Source: JAZDKP01 sp043802925 (lineage in GTDB: Bacteria > Fibrobacterota > OXYB2-FULL-49-7 > JAEUSG01). Taken from it: DNA of 19,211 bases. The position numbers and the translations under genes are program-made. Shown one piece after another: positions 7,831 to 16,185 of this stretch. How positions within the stretch are numbered: the stretch's first letter is position 1; every line of letters begins with the position of its first letter. The stretch covers positions 1 through 19,211 of the forward strand of contig JAZDKP010000015.1 of assembly GCA_043802925.1 (NCBI GenBank), in the 5' to 3' direction. The notes under the pieces are model-generated. The model had not been told where the DNA came from and did no database searches. It saw only the letters and a program-made list of their open reading frames with translations.

Positions 7831-8541
7831 TTACAATGATTTCACGGAAATGCGGTACCAGGCGTTCCGGGCGTACTGGACCGTCTGTCCGGAAATCGTA
7901 TAGCGGTTAGTGAGGAAAAACCGCAGAGTATCGTTGCCCCGGATAAGGACCGGCGCGGTTTTTCCGAGGTCGGTTACACGGTAGTCCGGAAAGCGCACGC
8001 AGAGGGCGGGCAGGGAATCGAGCAGCGAGACGGTCACCTCAAAGGAATCATTGCCCGTGGGCGTAACCACATACCAGTCGTTGTCGGAAGGCGCGGCGTC
8101 GCTGTTGCCGCAGACCCCGTCCAGCAGCCGGCCGGGCCGCAGGGTATCGGCGAGAACGAGCGTACCGTTATCTTCATGCTCCCCCGGCGCGGTCCGGAAG
8201 GCGATTTTATAGAGGACCCCGGCCGGACCGCCACCCGGCCGGCTCAAGGTCCGGATTTCCATGGTGTCGGCGCGGTCAAAAGCGGGCGCATCGAGCCGTT
8301 CCACATAGAGGGTCGCGCCGGATGCGGTCAGGCGGGCGCTGAAGGACAGGTTGATTTCGTCGGAAGAGGAAGGCGCAATCGCGCTGTTGAAGACGAAATA
8401 GTAGCGCCCGTACGCGCGGGTATTGACATCGCCGTCCGCGGGATAGCTGCCGGTCACCTCAAGGGCGCTTTCCCCGGACGGGTTCAATCCGCAGCCGGTT
8501 ATCAGGGCGAACAACAGCGCCGCAAACCGGCGCGCGATCAC
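7831..8541 (-). CDS. Predicted lipoprotein with Ig-like N-terminal segment
   Basis: This 236-residue protein has a lipoprotein signal, with lipobox ITGC ending at Cys17, after which the mature protein would be lipid-anchored. Residues near 30-60 contain YPADGDVNTR followed by a hydrophobic strand ending in FNSAI. This resembles the start of bacterial Ig-like domains of the SbsA type (Pro-x-Asp-Gly, then a Phe-Ser/Asn-x-x-Ile strand). The rest is beta-rich with no recognised enzyme motif. I chose the GTG at 8541 because it overlaps the stop of the selenoprotein gene (GTGA), indicating translational coupling, and because it places the signal peptide exactly at the N-terminus. The longer frame reaching to 8757 would run across the end of the cytochrome gene and bury the signal. 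It probably anchors or organises the cytochromes at a membrane, which is inferred from context. Confidence 0.82.
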   Translation of the reverse strand: MIARRFAALLFALITGCGLNPSGESALEVTGSYPADGDVNTRAYGRYYFVFNSAIAPSSSDEINLSFSARLTASGATLYVERLDAPAFDRADTMEIRTLSRPGGGPAGVLYKIAFRTAPGEHEDNGTLVLADTLRPGRLLDGVCGNSDAAPSDNDWYVVTPTGNDSFEVTVSLLDSLPALCVRFPDYRVTDLGKTAPVLIRGNDTLRFFLTNRYTISGQTVQYARNAWYRISVKSL

Positions 8542-9893
8542 TGGGCGCCGTGGCCGATTTTTTTCCAGGATTCCTCCGGGGAAACGGGCAGCTTGTATTT
8601 GTCGACGTGACAGCGCTGGCAGAGGTAGTACCCGGCTTTTCCGGGCCGGTACTGCCGCCGGGGTTCCGCGGCCGTGCCGCCCAGGCCAGGTTGGCTGAAG
8701 GTCCTTTTGCTTTCCTCGTCCACATGATTTTGGAGCGACCCATGGCAGGCCTCGCATTGGACGCCCGCCATGTCGCGCGAGGATTCAATGTCCCAGAAGC
8801 CGTTTTCGCGCTCATAACCCGTGACATGGCATTCGAGACAGGCGGGGTTGTAGGCGTTTCCCCCTTTTTCCAGGACCTCGAAGGCATTGGGATGAAGGCT
8901 CGATTTCCAGTTTTCGCTTTCCCGGGCATGGCAGGCGGCGCAGGTCGTGGAACCCGCATAAAGATGCTGTGCGTCCCGGGGGCGCGGCCAGCTGAGTTTG
9001 GCCGTGGCGAGCACTTTATTATAGGCTTCGACCACGGAGTCCACGTCCTTGTTTTTATCGTACTTGGGCTCGAGCGGAGTGCGGAAGCCGGTTGCGTCCG
9101 CGATTTTGCCGTCTTTGAAGGCGAAACTGAGACCGCTGATATTTTTGGTCTGCCGGATGTCGGACACAATCTGCACGGTTCCGAAGGCGGTCGGCGCCTC
9201 ACGGTACTGGGGATTGTCCGCGTTGATAACGAGGTCGATGCCCGGGTTCTTTTCCAGCGTCTTTTTTAGCGGCCCTTCCTCAAGATTCGTGAGTAGTACC
9301 ACGAGGGTCCGGGGCCCTTTTTTTATCTTCTTTAATGCCTCCGCCAGCGCATTTTCAGGAGGCAGCAGCCGGAGTCGGGCCGCATCCGGCGCGGAAAAAT
9401 CGATACGGCCGGAAAGCCCGACCACAGAGACGTCGAAATCCCTGTATTTGACATGGACCACGTCCTTGAAGACAGGCTTGCCGTTGAGGTAAACAAGGTT
9501 TGTGGAAAGGAGCGGCAACGCGGCCTCTTTATTCACGCTCTGCAGGAAATCGAGCCCCAGTTTCATTTCGTTGGACGCCACATGCACGGCATCATAATGA
9601 AGGAAACGCATGGCCTTCATATAATACTCGGACAGAGGTTTCTGCTGCCGTCCTTGAGTCGCACAAAAATTACCCGCATCCAACAGGAGGACCGCCCCGT
9701 TCTGTTGTCGGTATTCGTTGCAGAAATTCGCTGTTCTCGGCAGACCGCCGGTCGGGTGGGCCTTTCAGCCACAGGGACCGAACGTGGCCTCGCTCTGCCC
9801 GGTATAGAGCAGATGAACACACCCGGCGTCCGCGGCAAAAAGGCCGCGGGCCAGGGCCAGGCCGAGCAACAACGCGGGAATCAGGAAGCGCAT
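8538..9893 (-). CDS. Secreted tetraheme cytochrome with UshA-like domain; selenoprotein (Sec43)
   Basis: The full product has 451 residues if the TGA at 9767-9765 is read as selenocysteine (residue 43). Residues 1-20 are a signal peptide (MRFLIPALLLGLALARGLFA). Residues 38-50 read FGPCG-Sec-KAHPTGG, then a region like the UshA/5'-nucleotidase phosphoesterase fold: AVLLLDAGNF (about 68-77) and a strand containing VASNEM. The usual GD and GNHE metal motifs are altered, so phosphatase activity is doubtful. The C-terminus has four heme sites: CAACH (318-322), CLECH (352-356), CEACH (380-384) and CQRCH (425-429). The ATG at 9893 is preceded by TGAGG (9904-9900), which overlaps the stop of the upstream gene, eight nt away. 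Codon usage and homology run uninterrupted across the TGA. Starting instead at TTG 9683 would lose the signal peptide a periplasmic cytochrome needs. The TGA could be a mutation, but the following hairpin argues against that. Confidence 0.9.
9738..9767 (-). promoter_or_regulatory. Bacterial SECIS element directing selenocysteine insertion at UGA
   Basis: Counting the UGA as nucleotides 1-3 of the message, a stem CGGC (18-21) pairs with GCCG (27-30) around the loop GGUCU (22-26). In window coordinates the hairpin is 9750 to 9738, minus strand. In the E. coli fdhF element the same GGUCU loop occupies positions 22-26, with G23 and U24 contacted by the elongation factor SelB. The match in loop and in distance from UGA is exact. 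Below the apical stem the pairing differs from fdhF: an alternative GACC-GGC-GGUC pairing exists and I see no clear lower stem. Bacterial SECIS elements vary in these parts. Confidence 0.85.
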
Positions 9894-9901
9894 GGAAAAC
9901 C

Positions 9902-10999
9902 TCACTTGAGTTTGAGGGTGTTATAATGCAGTTCGTTTTCGGAAAGATACAGGAACGCGGCCGCATTGCCGTTGAACCAGAGGGCCTTGACGCCCGTGGG
10001 CAGCGGCGCGAAGCTGACGGTTTCGCCCCGGACAACTAGGTGGAAAAGCTTGGTATAATCGCGTCCCTCGGGCTTGACCGTGTAGAGCGCGCCGTACACG
10101 TGCTTTGCGTCCGCGGCATAGATGTCGATATGCTCGCTGGCCCCGGGATTGCCGAGAACAGCCTTGACTTTAAAAGACTTCTTGTCAACCGCAACCACGG
10201 ACAGATAATCAAAGAAGTAATAGGTCTTTTCGTCCCCGAAGAAATAACCAAAATAATCGGGTTGTTTAAAGGAAATGTTGTCCACGAGAAGGCTCCGCCG
10301 TTTTTCGAGATCATAGAGCGCGGGACTCTGGCCCGCCCGGTAATAAAGGTAACGGGGATCGCTCGTGAAAGCGAAGGGGGGGATACTGTCGTTGCGGACT
10401 GCGTCGCTTTCGATATTAATCATGTCCTGGTTGACCAGGTTTTCGAGGGCGTAGTTCACGCGCATTTTTTCACCCGAAATCTTTTCCACCACCGCGCTCA
10501 CGCACCATTTTTTGTCAGCGCTGACATCGGCCAGCGGCACGCTGGCGACCTTGATCATCTGGACCTGTCCGTTCCGCACGGTATAGAGGCGGCCTTCGAT
10601 GCTGAAGTCTTCGCCGCCCGGCAGCCACTTGCCGCGCGATTGCGTCCGGAGGTTCTGGCGGGCCGGCAGCACCTGCCCGTTCTGGAAGTCAAGAAACGTG
10701 AGCTTACTGAAGGAAAGCCCCGCGGCCGTATCGACAAGCCCCTTTTCCGCAACGGCCAGATACCGGACGAAGCCGCGGTTGTTGAGGAAAACAATGTCAC
10801 CCGGGATATCATGCGTGCCGAGCGGCGCCATTTCCTCGGAAAGGAGGGCCGTTTTGTAGGTGCTTCCTTCGTGAAAGCAGACCGCGGCCTGCCGGCCGGC
10901 GGACAGAAAAACACTGTCGAGCGTCCCGGAAAGAGTCATCACACTTTTTTCCGCATGCGAAAACATTGCCAGCAGCGCAAGGACAGGGAGGACTTTCAT
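9902..10999 (-). CDS. Secreted beta-rich protein of unknown function, first gene of the cytochrome operon
   Basis: I do not recognise the family. The 365-residue product starts with a signal peptide (MKVLPVLALLAMFSHA), so it should act in the periplasm or beyond. The rest is a succession of short strands with recurring turns such as SADKKW, TSDPRYLYY, FGDEKTYYFF and AADAKHVYG at roughly 40-50 residue intervals. This is suggestive of a beta-propeller, although no WD40, kelch or TolB signature is clear. There are no heme motifs and only two mature Cys. The ATG at 10999 is preceded by AAAGGA (11012-11007), a good Shine-Dalgarno sequence. Longer frames reaching upstream would cross the likely promoter. 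The stop lies 8 nt before the selenoprotein start, so the pair is co-translated. It is probably a partner or scaffold for the cytochromes, by context only. Confidence 0.82.
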   Translation of the reverse strand: MKVLPVLALLAMFSHAEKSVMTLSGTLDSVFLSAGRQAAVCFHEGSTYKTALLSEEMAPLGTHDIPGDIVFLNNRGFVRYLAVAEKGLVDTAAGLSFSKLTFLDFQNGQVLPARQNLRTQSRGKWLPGGEDFSIEGRLYTVRNGQVQMIKVASVPLADVSADKKWCVSAVVEKISGEKMRVNYALENLVNQDMINIESDAVRNDSIPPFAFTSDPRYLYYRAGQSPALYDLEKRRSLLVDNISFKQPDYFGYFFGDEKTYYFFDYLSVVAVDKKSFKVKAVLGNPGASEHIDIYAADAKHVYGALYTVKPEGRDYTKLFHLVVRGETVSFAPLPTGVKALWFNGNAAAFLYLSENELHYNTLKLK

Positions 11000-11019
11000 A
11001 GGGCCATCCTTTGTATAAC

Positions 11020-11036
11020 CGGTCGGTACCCGACCG
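11020..11036. promoter_or_regulatory. Perfect inverted repeat upstream of the cytochrome operon
   Basis: CGGTCGG (11020-11026) and CCGACCG (11030-11036) are perfect 7-bp complements separated by TAC. The repeat lies 21-37 nt upstream of the ATG at 10999 and 79 nt before the plus-strand gene at 11115. On the minus strand a TATATT (11047-11042) sits just upstream, so the repeat would fall at or just after the transcription start. It could be an operator or a leader-RNA hairpin. I found no second copy elsewhere in the window by eye. Confidence 0.5.
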
Positions 11037-11114
11037 ATAAAAATATACATAATCCGTTTGAAAAATGATAGTTCACATGGTGAAGCGGCCCTGTGAAATT
11101 GTATTTTTGCAGGG

Positions 11115-12455
11115 ATGAACCGCGACACCCGTTTTTCACCCCTGTTCAAGAACCCGAATGCGCCGGGAAAAAAAGCAAGGGGGCCGGCCTCTCCGGACCG
11201 GCTCCCGGTCCTTAAGATTATCTCCATAATACTGGCCCTGGTCCTTGTCACGGAGATTTACCATAACCGCGAGTGGTTCACCGGCATCCCTTCCCGCGCC
11301 GAGGCCCCGCTGCCGGACACGCTCGCGTCAAAAGTCACCCCCGTGGCCGTGGACTCCCAACCGCAGGCGCCTGCGGCAAACGCGCCCGTTCCGACCTTTG
11401 CCGGAACAGAGGCTGAGGCCGGCTTTTTCCGCCGCCTCCTCTCCTTTTTTTCCAGTAAACCCACGCCTGTGCAGGATGAAAACGTTGTACTTGACGCACG
11501 GCTCGACTCCCTCTACGCCTCCCTGGCCTTTGACCGGAACGCCGTGACGCGCACGATCCGCAATCTGCCGGACTATTATTTCGAAGAGCGCGTCACCGTA
11601 CCGCGCGGGCACCCGCTGACACCGGTCGTGTTCGCGGTCCAGCGGCTCCTCGAATCCAATGGTTATTCGGTGCCGGACATTGTTACGGACGACCGGGATT
11701 CGACCGTGACGATGCAGGTGGAAAATGCGGGCCAAAAGCAGTTCCGCAAAATACTCTTTGCCAGCAGCCGCAACTACCTTCCCGGGACCGCGCGCGCGGC
11801 CCTTGTCCTGGAGGGTTTTGGCCCCATTTTGACGGAAAACCTGGCCGCGCTCTTTACCGGACTCAACCGGCCGGTCACGGTGGGCATCGTGCCCCTGACC
11901 CCATTTTCCGGCCGTTACCGTGAACTCGCACAGAAAAAGGGATGGGAAATCCTGTGCCAGATTCCCATGGAACCCGAGCCCTACCGGTTTGTGGGTGAAA
12001 TCGCGGTCTACAAACACTACCAAGAGGAAAAATTGGAAAGGGTGATCGCGGACATCGAAAAGGACGTGCCCGATGCCGCCGGTTTTTCCATTTATGGAAG
12101 CGGCAACCGCATCACGGAGAACGAACCGGACATCCTGCGCTGGCTTTTGCGCCGTCTGGAAAAGGACAACCGGTATTTCCTCGACAACAGCTTTGCCGGG
12201 CACAGCCGGACCGAAGAACTGAGCCGCACCGAGGACTTACCCTACCTGGCCCCGTTCAAGTATATCGATCGCGAAAAGGAACTCGCGGATCAAAAGGAAA
12301 CTCTGGCCCAGTACGCCGCAATCATCCGCAAGACCGGCAAAGGCGTCCTGCTGGTCCGCGACTGCGAATATGCCGGCGAACTCATCGCCTATGCCATCCC
12401 CTATCTCGAAAGCTACGGCATCAAGCTGGTGACCCTGTCCACCCTATACAAGTGA
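11115..12455 (+). CDS. Membrane-anchored divergent polysaccharide deacetylase-like protein
   Basis: The 446-residue product has one membrane segment (about residues 31-47), a Pro/Ala-rich linker (about 58-95), a middle domain, and a C-terminal domain (about 225-446) resembling the divergent polysaccharide deacetylase family (DUF610/YibQ, PF04748). Recognisable blocks are VGIVPLTPFS (256-265), CQIPMEPEP (281-289) and the closing VTLSTLYK. The domain should face the periplasm. The family's usual metal-site blocks are changed. The Asp-Asp of the first strand reads Glu-Gly (LEGFG, 232-236), the His before Leu-Pro-Met-Glu-Pro is Gln, and the Asn-Asn-His-x-Gly-Ser block reads FSIYGSG. A binding role rather than catalysis is therefore likely. 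The ATG follows AGGG closely, and no better start is seen. pdxJ begins 7 nt downstream, so the two share a transcript. Confidence 0.82.
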   Translation: MNRDTRFSPLFKNPNAPGKKARGPASPDRLPVLKIISIILALVLVTEIYHNREWFTGIPSRAEAPLPDTLASKVTPVAVDSQPQAPAANAPVPTFAGTEAEAGFFRRLLSFFSSKPTPVQDENVVLDARLDSLYASLAFDRNAVTRTIRNLPDYYFEERVTVPRGHPLTPVVFAVQRLLESNGYSVPDIVTDDRDSTVTMQVENAGQKQFRKILFASSRNYLPGTARAALVLEGFGPILTENLAALFTGLNRPVTVGIVPLTPFSGRYRELAQKKGWEILCQIPMEPEPYRFVGEIAVYKHYQEEKLERVIADIEKDVPDAAGFSIYGSGNRITENEPDILRWLLRRLEKDNRYFLDNSFAGHSRTEELSRTEDLPYLAPFKYIDREKELADQKETLAQYAAIIRKTGKGVLLVRDCEYAGELIAYAIPYLESYGIKLVTLSTLYK

Positions 12456-12462
12456 GGCAACC

Positions 12463-13182
12463 ATGGCAACCCTTTCCGTAAACATCGACCATATCGCCAC
12501 CCTCCGCGAGGCGCGCAAAGCCGCGTGGCCCGACCCGGTGGCCGCGGCCGCGCTCTGCGAACTCGCGGGCGCGCACGGCATCACCTGTCACCTGCGTGAG
12601 GACCGGCGGCATATCCAGGACCGCGACGTCCGGCTTTTGCGCCAAACCGTCAAGACGCGGCTCAACCTCGAAATGGCGGCCACGCCCGAAATGGTGGCCA
12701 TTGCGCTCGAACTCAAGCCCGACCTGGTCACGCTGGTGCCGGAAAAACGGGCCGAACTCACCACCGAGGGCGGACTCAACGTCGCAACACTGGCCGACGC
12801 CCTTTCCGGGCCGGTCGCCTCACTCCAGGGCCACGGCATCCTGGTGAGCCTGTTCATTGACCCGGACCTTAACCAGATACGCGGCGCAGCCCGAATTCGC
12901 GCCGACTATGTGGAACTGCATACCGGCCATTACGCGGAGGTCCGTGGCAGCGCCAAGGCCGAGGCACTCGAAAACCTGAAGAACATGGCGCTCGCGGCCA
13001 ATAAAATGGGGCTCGGGGTCAACGCGGGGCACGGGCTCAACTACACCAACACGGCGTATGTCGCGGCCATCGAGACGATTGAGGAATTGAATATCGGGCA
13101 CGCCGTCATTGCGCGCGCCGCGCTTGTGGGGCTGGACCAGGCGGTCCGTGACCTGCTGGCCATCATGGCCGGCTCAAACTGA
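12463..13182 (+). CDS. pdxJ: Pyridoxine 5'-phosphate synthase PdxJ
   Basis: PdxJ condenses 1-deoxy-D-xylulose 5-phosphate with 3-amino-2-oxopropyl phosphate to form pyridoxine 5'-phosphate, the last ring-forming step of the DXP-dependent vitamin B6 route in the cytoplasm. The 239 residues match the family's usual length, and all main blocks are present: NIDHIATLREAR (7-18), HLREDRRHI (43-51), NLEMA (68-72), LVPEKR (90-95), GVNAGHGLNYTN near residue 187, and NIGHAVIARAALVGL near residue 210. The start is seven nt after the deacetylase-like stop, with GTGAGG as a Shine-Dalgarno sequence overlapping that stop. The last nine bases overlap the end of the convergent galE gene, leaving no room for an intervening terminator. 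Confidence 0.98.
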   Translation: MATLSVNIDHIATLREARKAAWPDPVAAAALCELAGAHGITCHLREDRRHIQDRDVRLLRQTVKTRLNLEMAATPEMVAIALELKPDLVTLVPEKRAELTTEGGLNVATLADALSGPVASLQGHGILVSLFIDPDLNQIRGAARIRADYVELHTGHYAEVRGSAKAEALENLKNMALAANKMGLGVNAGHGLNYTNTAYVAAIETIEELNIGHAVIARAALVGLDQAVRDLLAIMAGSN

Positions 13183-14156
13183 ATTTACGGCCTTTGTCTC
13201 CCAACGGTGCGCGGTCGCAATAATCTGCTCCACACCCGGAAACCCGGTCTTCCAGCCGAGGACGCGCTGCGCCAACGCCGGGTTGGCGATGAGCACGGGC
13301 GGGTCCCCGGGCCGGCGCGGCCCCATCGTGTACGGAACCTTCTTCCCCGTCACCTTTTCCACGGCCGTGATAATTTCCTTTACAGAAAAACCGCTGCCAT
13401 TGCCAAGGTTGAACACGTTGCTCCGGTCTTCGCGTAACAGGTATTCGAGGCCGAGGATGTGCGCCCCGCAGAGGTCGTTGACATGGATATAATCCCGGAC
13501 ACAGGTGCCGTCCGGCGTGGCATAGTCGTCCCCGAAGACGGACAGGGGCGTTCCGGTGCCCAGCGCGGCTCGCAGGGCGAGCGGAACAAGGTGCGTTTCC
13601 GGGTCGTGCCGTTCGCCGAGTTCGCCCTCGGGATCGCACCCGGCCGCATTGAAATAGCGGAAAGCCACGAACCGGAGGTGGAGCCGGGCGTCATAATCGG
13701 ACAGCAGCCGTTCCACCTTCCGTTTGCTTTCACCATAGGGGTTGATGGGCGCCTGCGGGTGAGCCTCGTCCATGGGAACATAGGCCGGTACGCCGAACGT
13801 GGCGGCGGTTGAAGAAAAGATGAAGCGGGTGACGCGGTGCTCAAGCATCACGTCGAGGAGTGTTTTCGTCTTTTCAAAATTGTTCTCGAAATACATGGCG
13901 GGATGCGCGACCGATTCGGCCACAGAGGCAAAGGCCGCGAAATGCATGACCGCGTCCACGTGCCGGTCCGTGAAAAGACGCGAAAGCTTGGCCGAATCAC
14001 CGAGGTCGCCCTTGACAAAGTCACCGTACCGCACCGCGTCACGGTGACCGCGCACGAGACTGTCGTAGGTAATGACGCGGTGGCCGGCCCGCGCAAGCAT
14101 TTTAACGCAATGCGAACCGATATAGCCCGCACCGCCCACCACCAGGACCGTCGGGT

Positions 14157-14160
<4 letters not shown>
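13174..14160 (-). CDS. galE: UDP-glucose 4-epimerase GalE
   Basis: GalE interconverts UDP-glucose and UDP-galactose using tightly bound NAD. The 328-residue product is an extended short-chain dehydrogenase. The NAD-binding motif GGAGYIG is at 9-15, the catalytic Ser/Thr lies in FSSTAATFG (115-123), and the catalytic YxxxK is Y142-K146 (PYGESK). FRYFNAAGCDP and RDYIHVNDL are typical GalE blocks further along. Its ATG overlaps the stop of the UDP-glucuronate decarboxylase gene by 4 nt, so the two are translationally coupled. It is the last gene of the six-gene glycan operon and overlaps pdxJ tail-to-tail. It presumably supplies UDP-galactose (or an N-acetyl counterpart) for surface polysaccharide. 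Substrate choice between UDP-Glc and UDP-GlcNAc cannot be read from the sequence by eye. Confidence 0.94.
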
Positions 14161-15082
<922 letters not shown>

Positions 15083-15086
<4 letters not shown>

Positions 15087-16183
15087 AGTGTTGTCTCCTT
15101 GTATTTCATGAACAGTTTTCCATATCCGGTTTCCTTAATCCATTGGTTGACCGTCCGTCGTCCCTTGATGGGATACCAGAAGCGGTCGTGGTAGACGGCC
15201 GAAGCGAGGATAAAGGCATAAACCAGCGGGGTATGAAACATCAGCCGCTGGAACGGTTTGAAGGGGCCGAACCAGAACAGCTTGCCCGCCCGGCTGGCCA
15301 GGTTGTCCTTCCGCCCGAATCCGAGGTTGAGGCCGCGGACATCATCCCCTTTCATTTCAATGGCCGCAGTGTCACCCTGGCCCAGCCCGCGCTCATACGC
15401 GTAACGAATGCAGGGAACTTCATGCAGGGGGTCGAACCCCATAAGACGCGCGGCCACGGCATCGATTGCCACGCTGTCCGAAGAGGCCAGCAGGAGGTCC
15501 GCAATGACCGGCGTCATGGTGCGCGGCCCGGCGCCCGACCCGGCCGTGGTGCCGTCCATGACCGTAAAAATACCGGGATGGATTTCACGCTGCACGGCCA
15601 GCAAATCGGCCAGCACTTCATGGATGCGGCTGTGGCAATAATGCCGCCGGTTGTCGAGAAGACCGCCAAAGGCGTTTTTCATGGCCCCGGTCATGCCGGT
15701 GTAGATGTGGCATTTGAGCGTGGGCAGATGGATCACATTGCGACCGATGAAATAATCAGGTATGAAAAGTCCTTGGGGAAATATTTGGGGCAGCGCGGTG
15801 AGGCGGGCCTTCGGTTCATAGCGCACCCAGCGCATGTCACTTTTACGGAAATTGTAGAGGACCTTGACACCGTACTTCTTATAGATGCCGGTATAGGCGT
15901 TCAACCGCTCCCCTTTGAACGCGCTGGTGACCACGGTCTCATTCTGCACAACGCTGACATCCCGAAATCCCGCGTCATGAAGGTACCCAAGGACTGTGTC
16001 CATCTGCCAGGGCGTGGTATTGGCCGAGGGGTACATCAGATGCCAGGAGATGTTGTTTTTGACGATGACGCCCGCATCTTTATTGAGCGCGGCCGGCAAG
16101 CCGGCCATGTCCATGAGGCGGCAGGTATCGGCAAGAACCGTTTGAGGCGTGGTCTTGAGAACTGCGACCGTTGCGTTAGGCAT
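15083..16183 (-). CDS. DUF362 domain protein
   Basis: This 366-residue protein belongs to the DUF362 family, whose biochemical role is not established; many members carry or accompany iron-sulfur domains. Recognisable blocks are NATVAVLKT at the start, NNISWHLMYPSANTTPWQMD near residue 43, VIHLPTLKCHIYTGMTGAMK, and the GTTAGSGAGPR and SDSVAIDAVAARLMGFDP segments that define the family. No ferredoxin-type Cys cluster is present, so it is the plain form. A C-terminal extension with hydrophobic stretches (near FHTPLVYAFILASAVYHDRFWY) may associate with the membrane. I chose the ATG at 16183, two nt after the stop of the phosphoribosyltransferase gene; a longer open frame reaches 16570 but lies inside that gene. 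It sits between sugar-nucleotide and prenyl-phosphate genes, so a role in envelope-glycan chemistry is inferred. Confidence 0.85.
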
Positions 16184-16185
16184 GT

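Noticed and set aside
8542..8757. Longer N-terminus for the lipoprotein gene
   Set aside because: It lies wholly inside the cytochrome coding region and would place the lipoprotein signal 72 residues into the protein; the GTG overlapping the upstream stop is better.
9683..9893. Reading the TGA at codon 43 as a nonsense mutation or a start at TTG 9683
   Set aside because: The downstream protein is intact, the upstream piece supplies the required signal peptide and the Cys-Gly motif, and a SECIS-like hairpin follows at the correct distance.
10040..11068. 342-codon plus-strand frame opposite the secreted beta-rich protein
   Set aside because: No recognisable family and no ribosome site; the minus-strand gene has a signal peptide and operon spacing.
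11000..11251. Longer N-terminus for the first gene of the cytochrome operon
   Set aside because: It crosses the divergent gene and the putative promoter; the ATG at 10999 has a Shine-Dalgarno sequence and begins a signal peptide.
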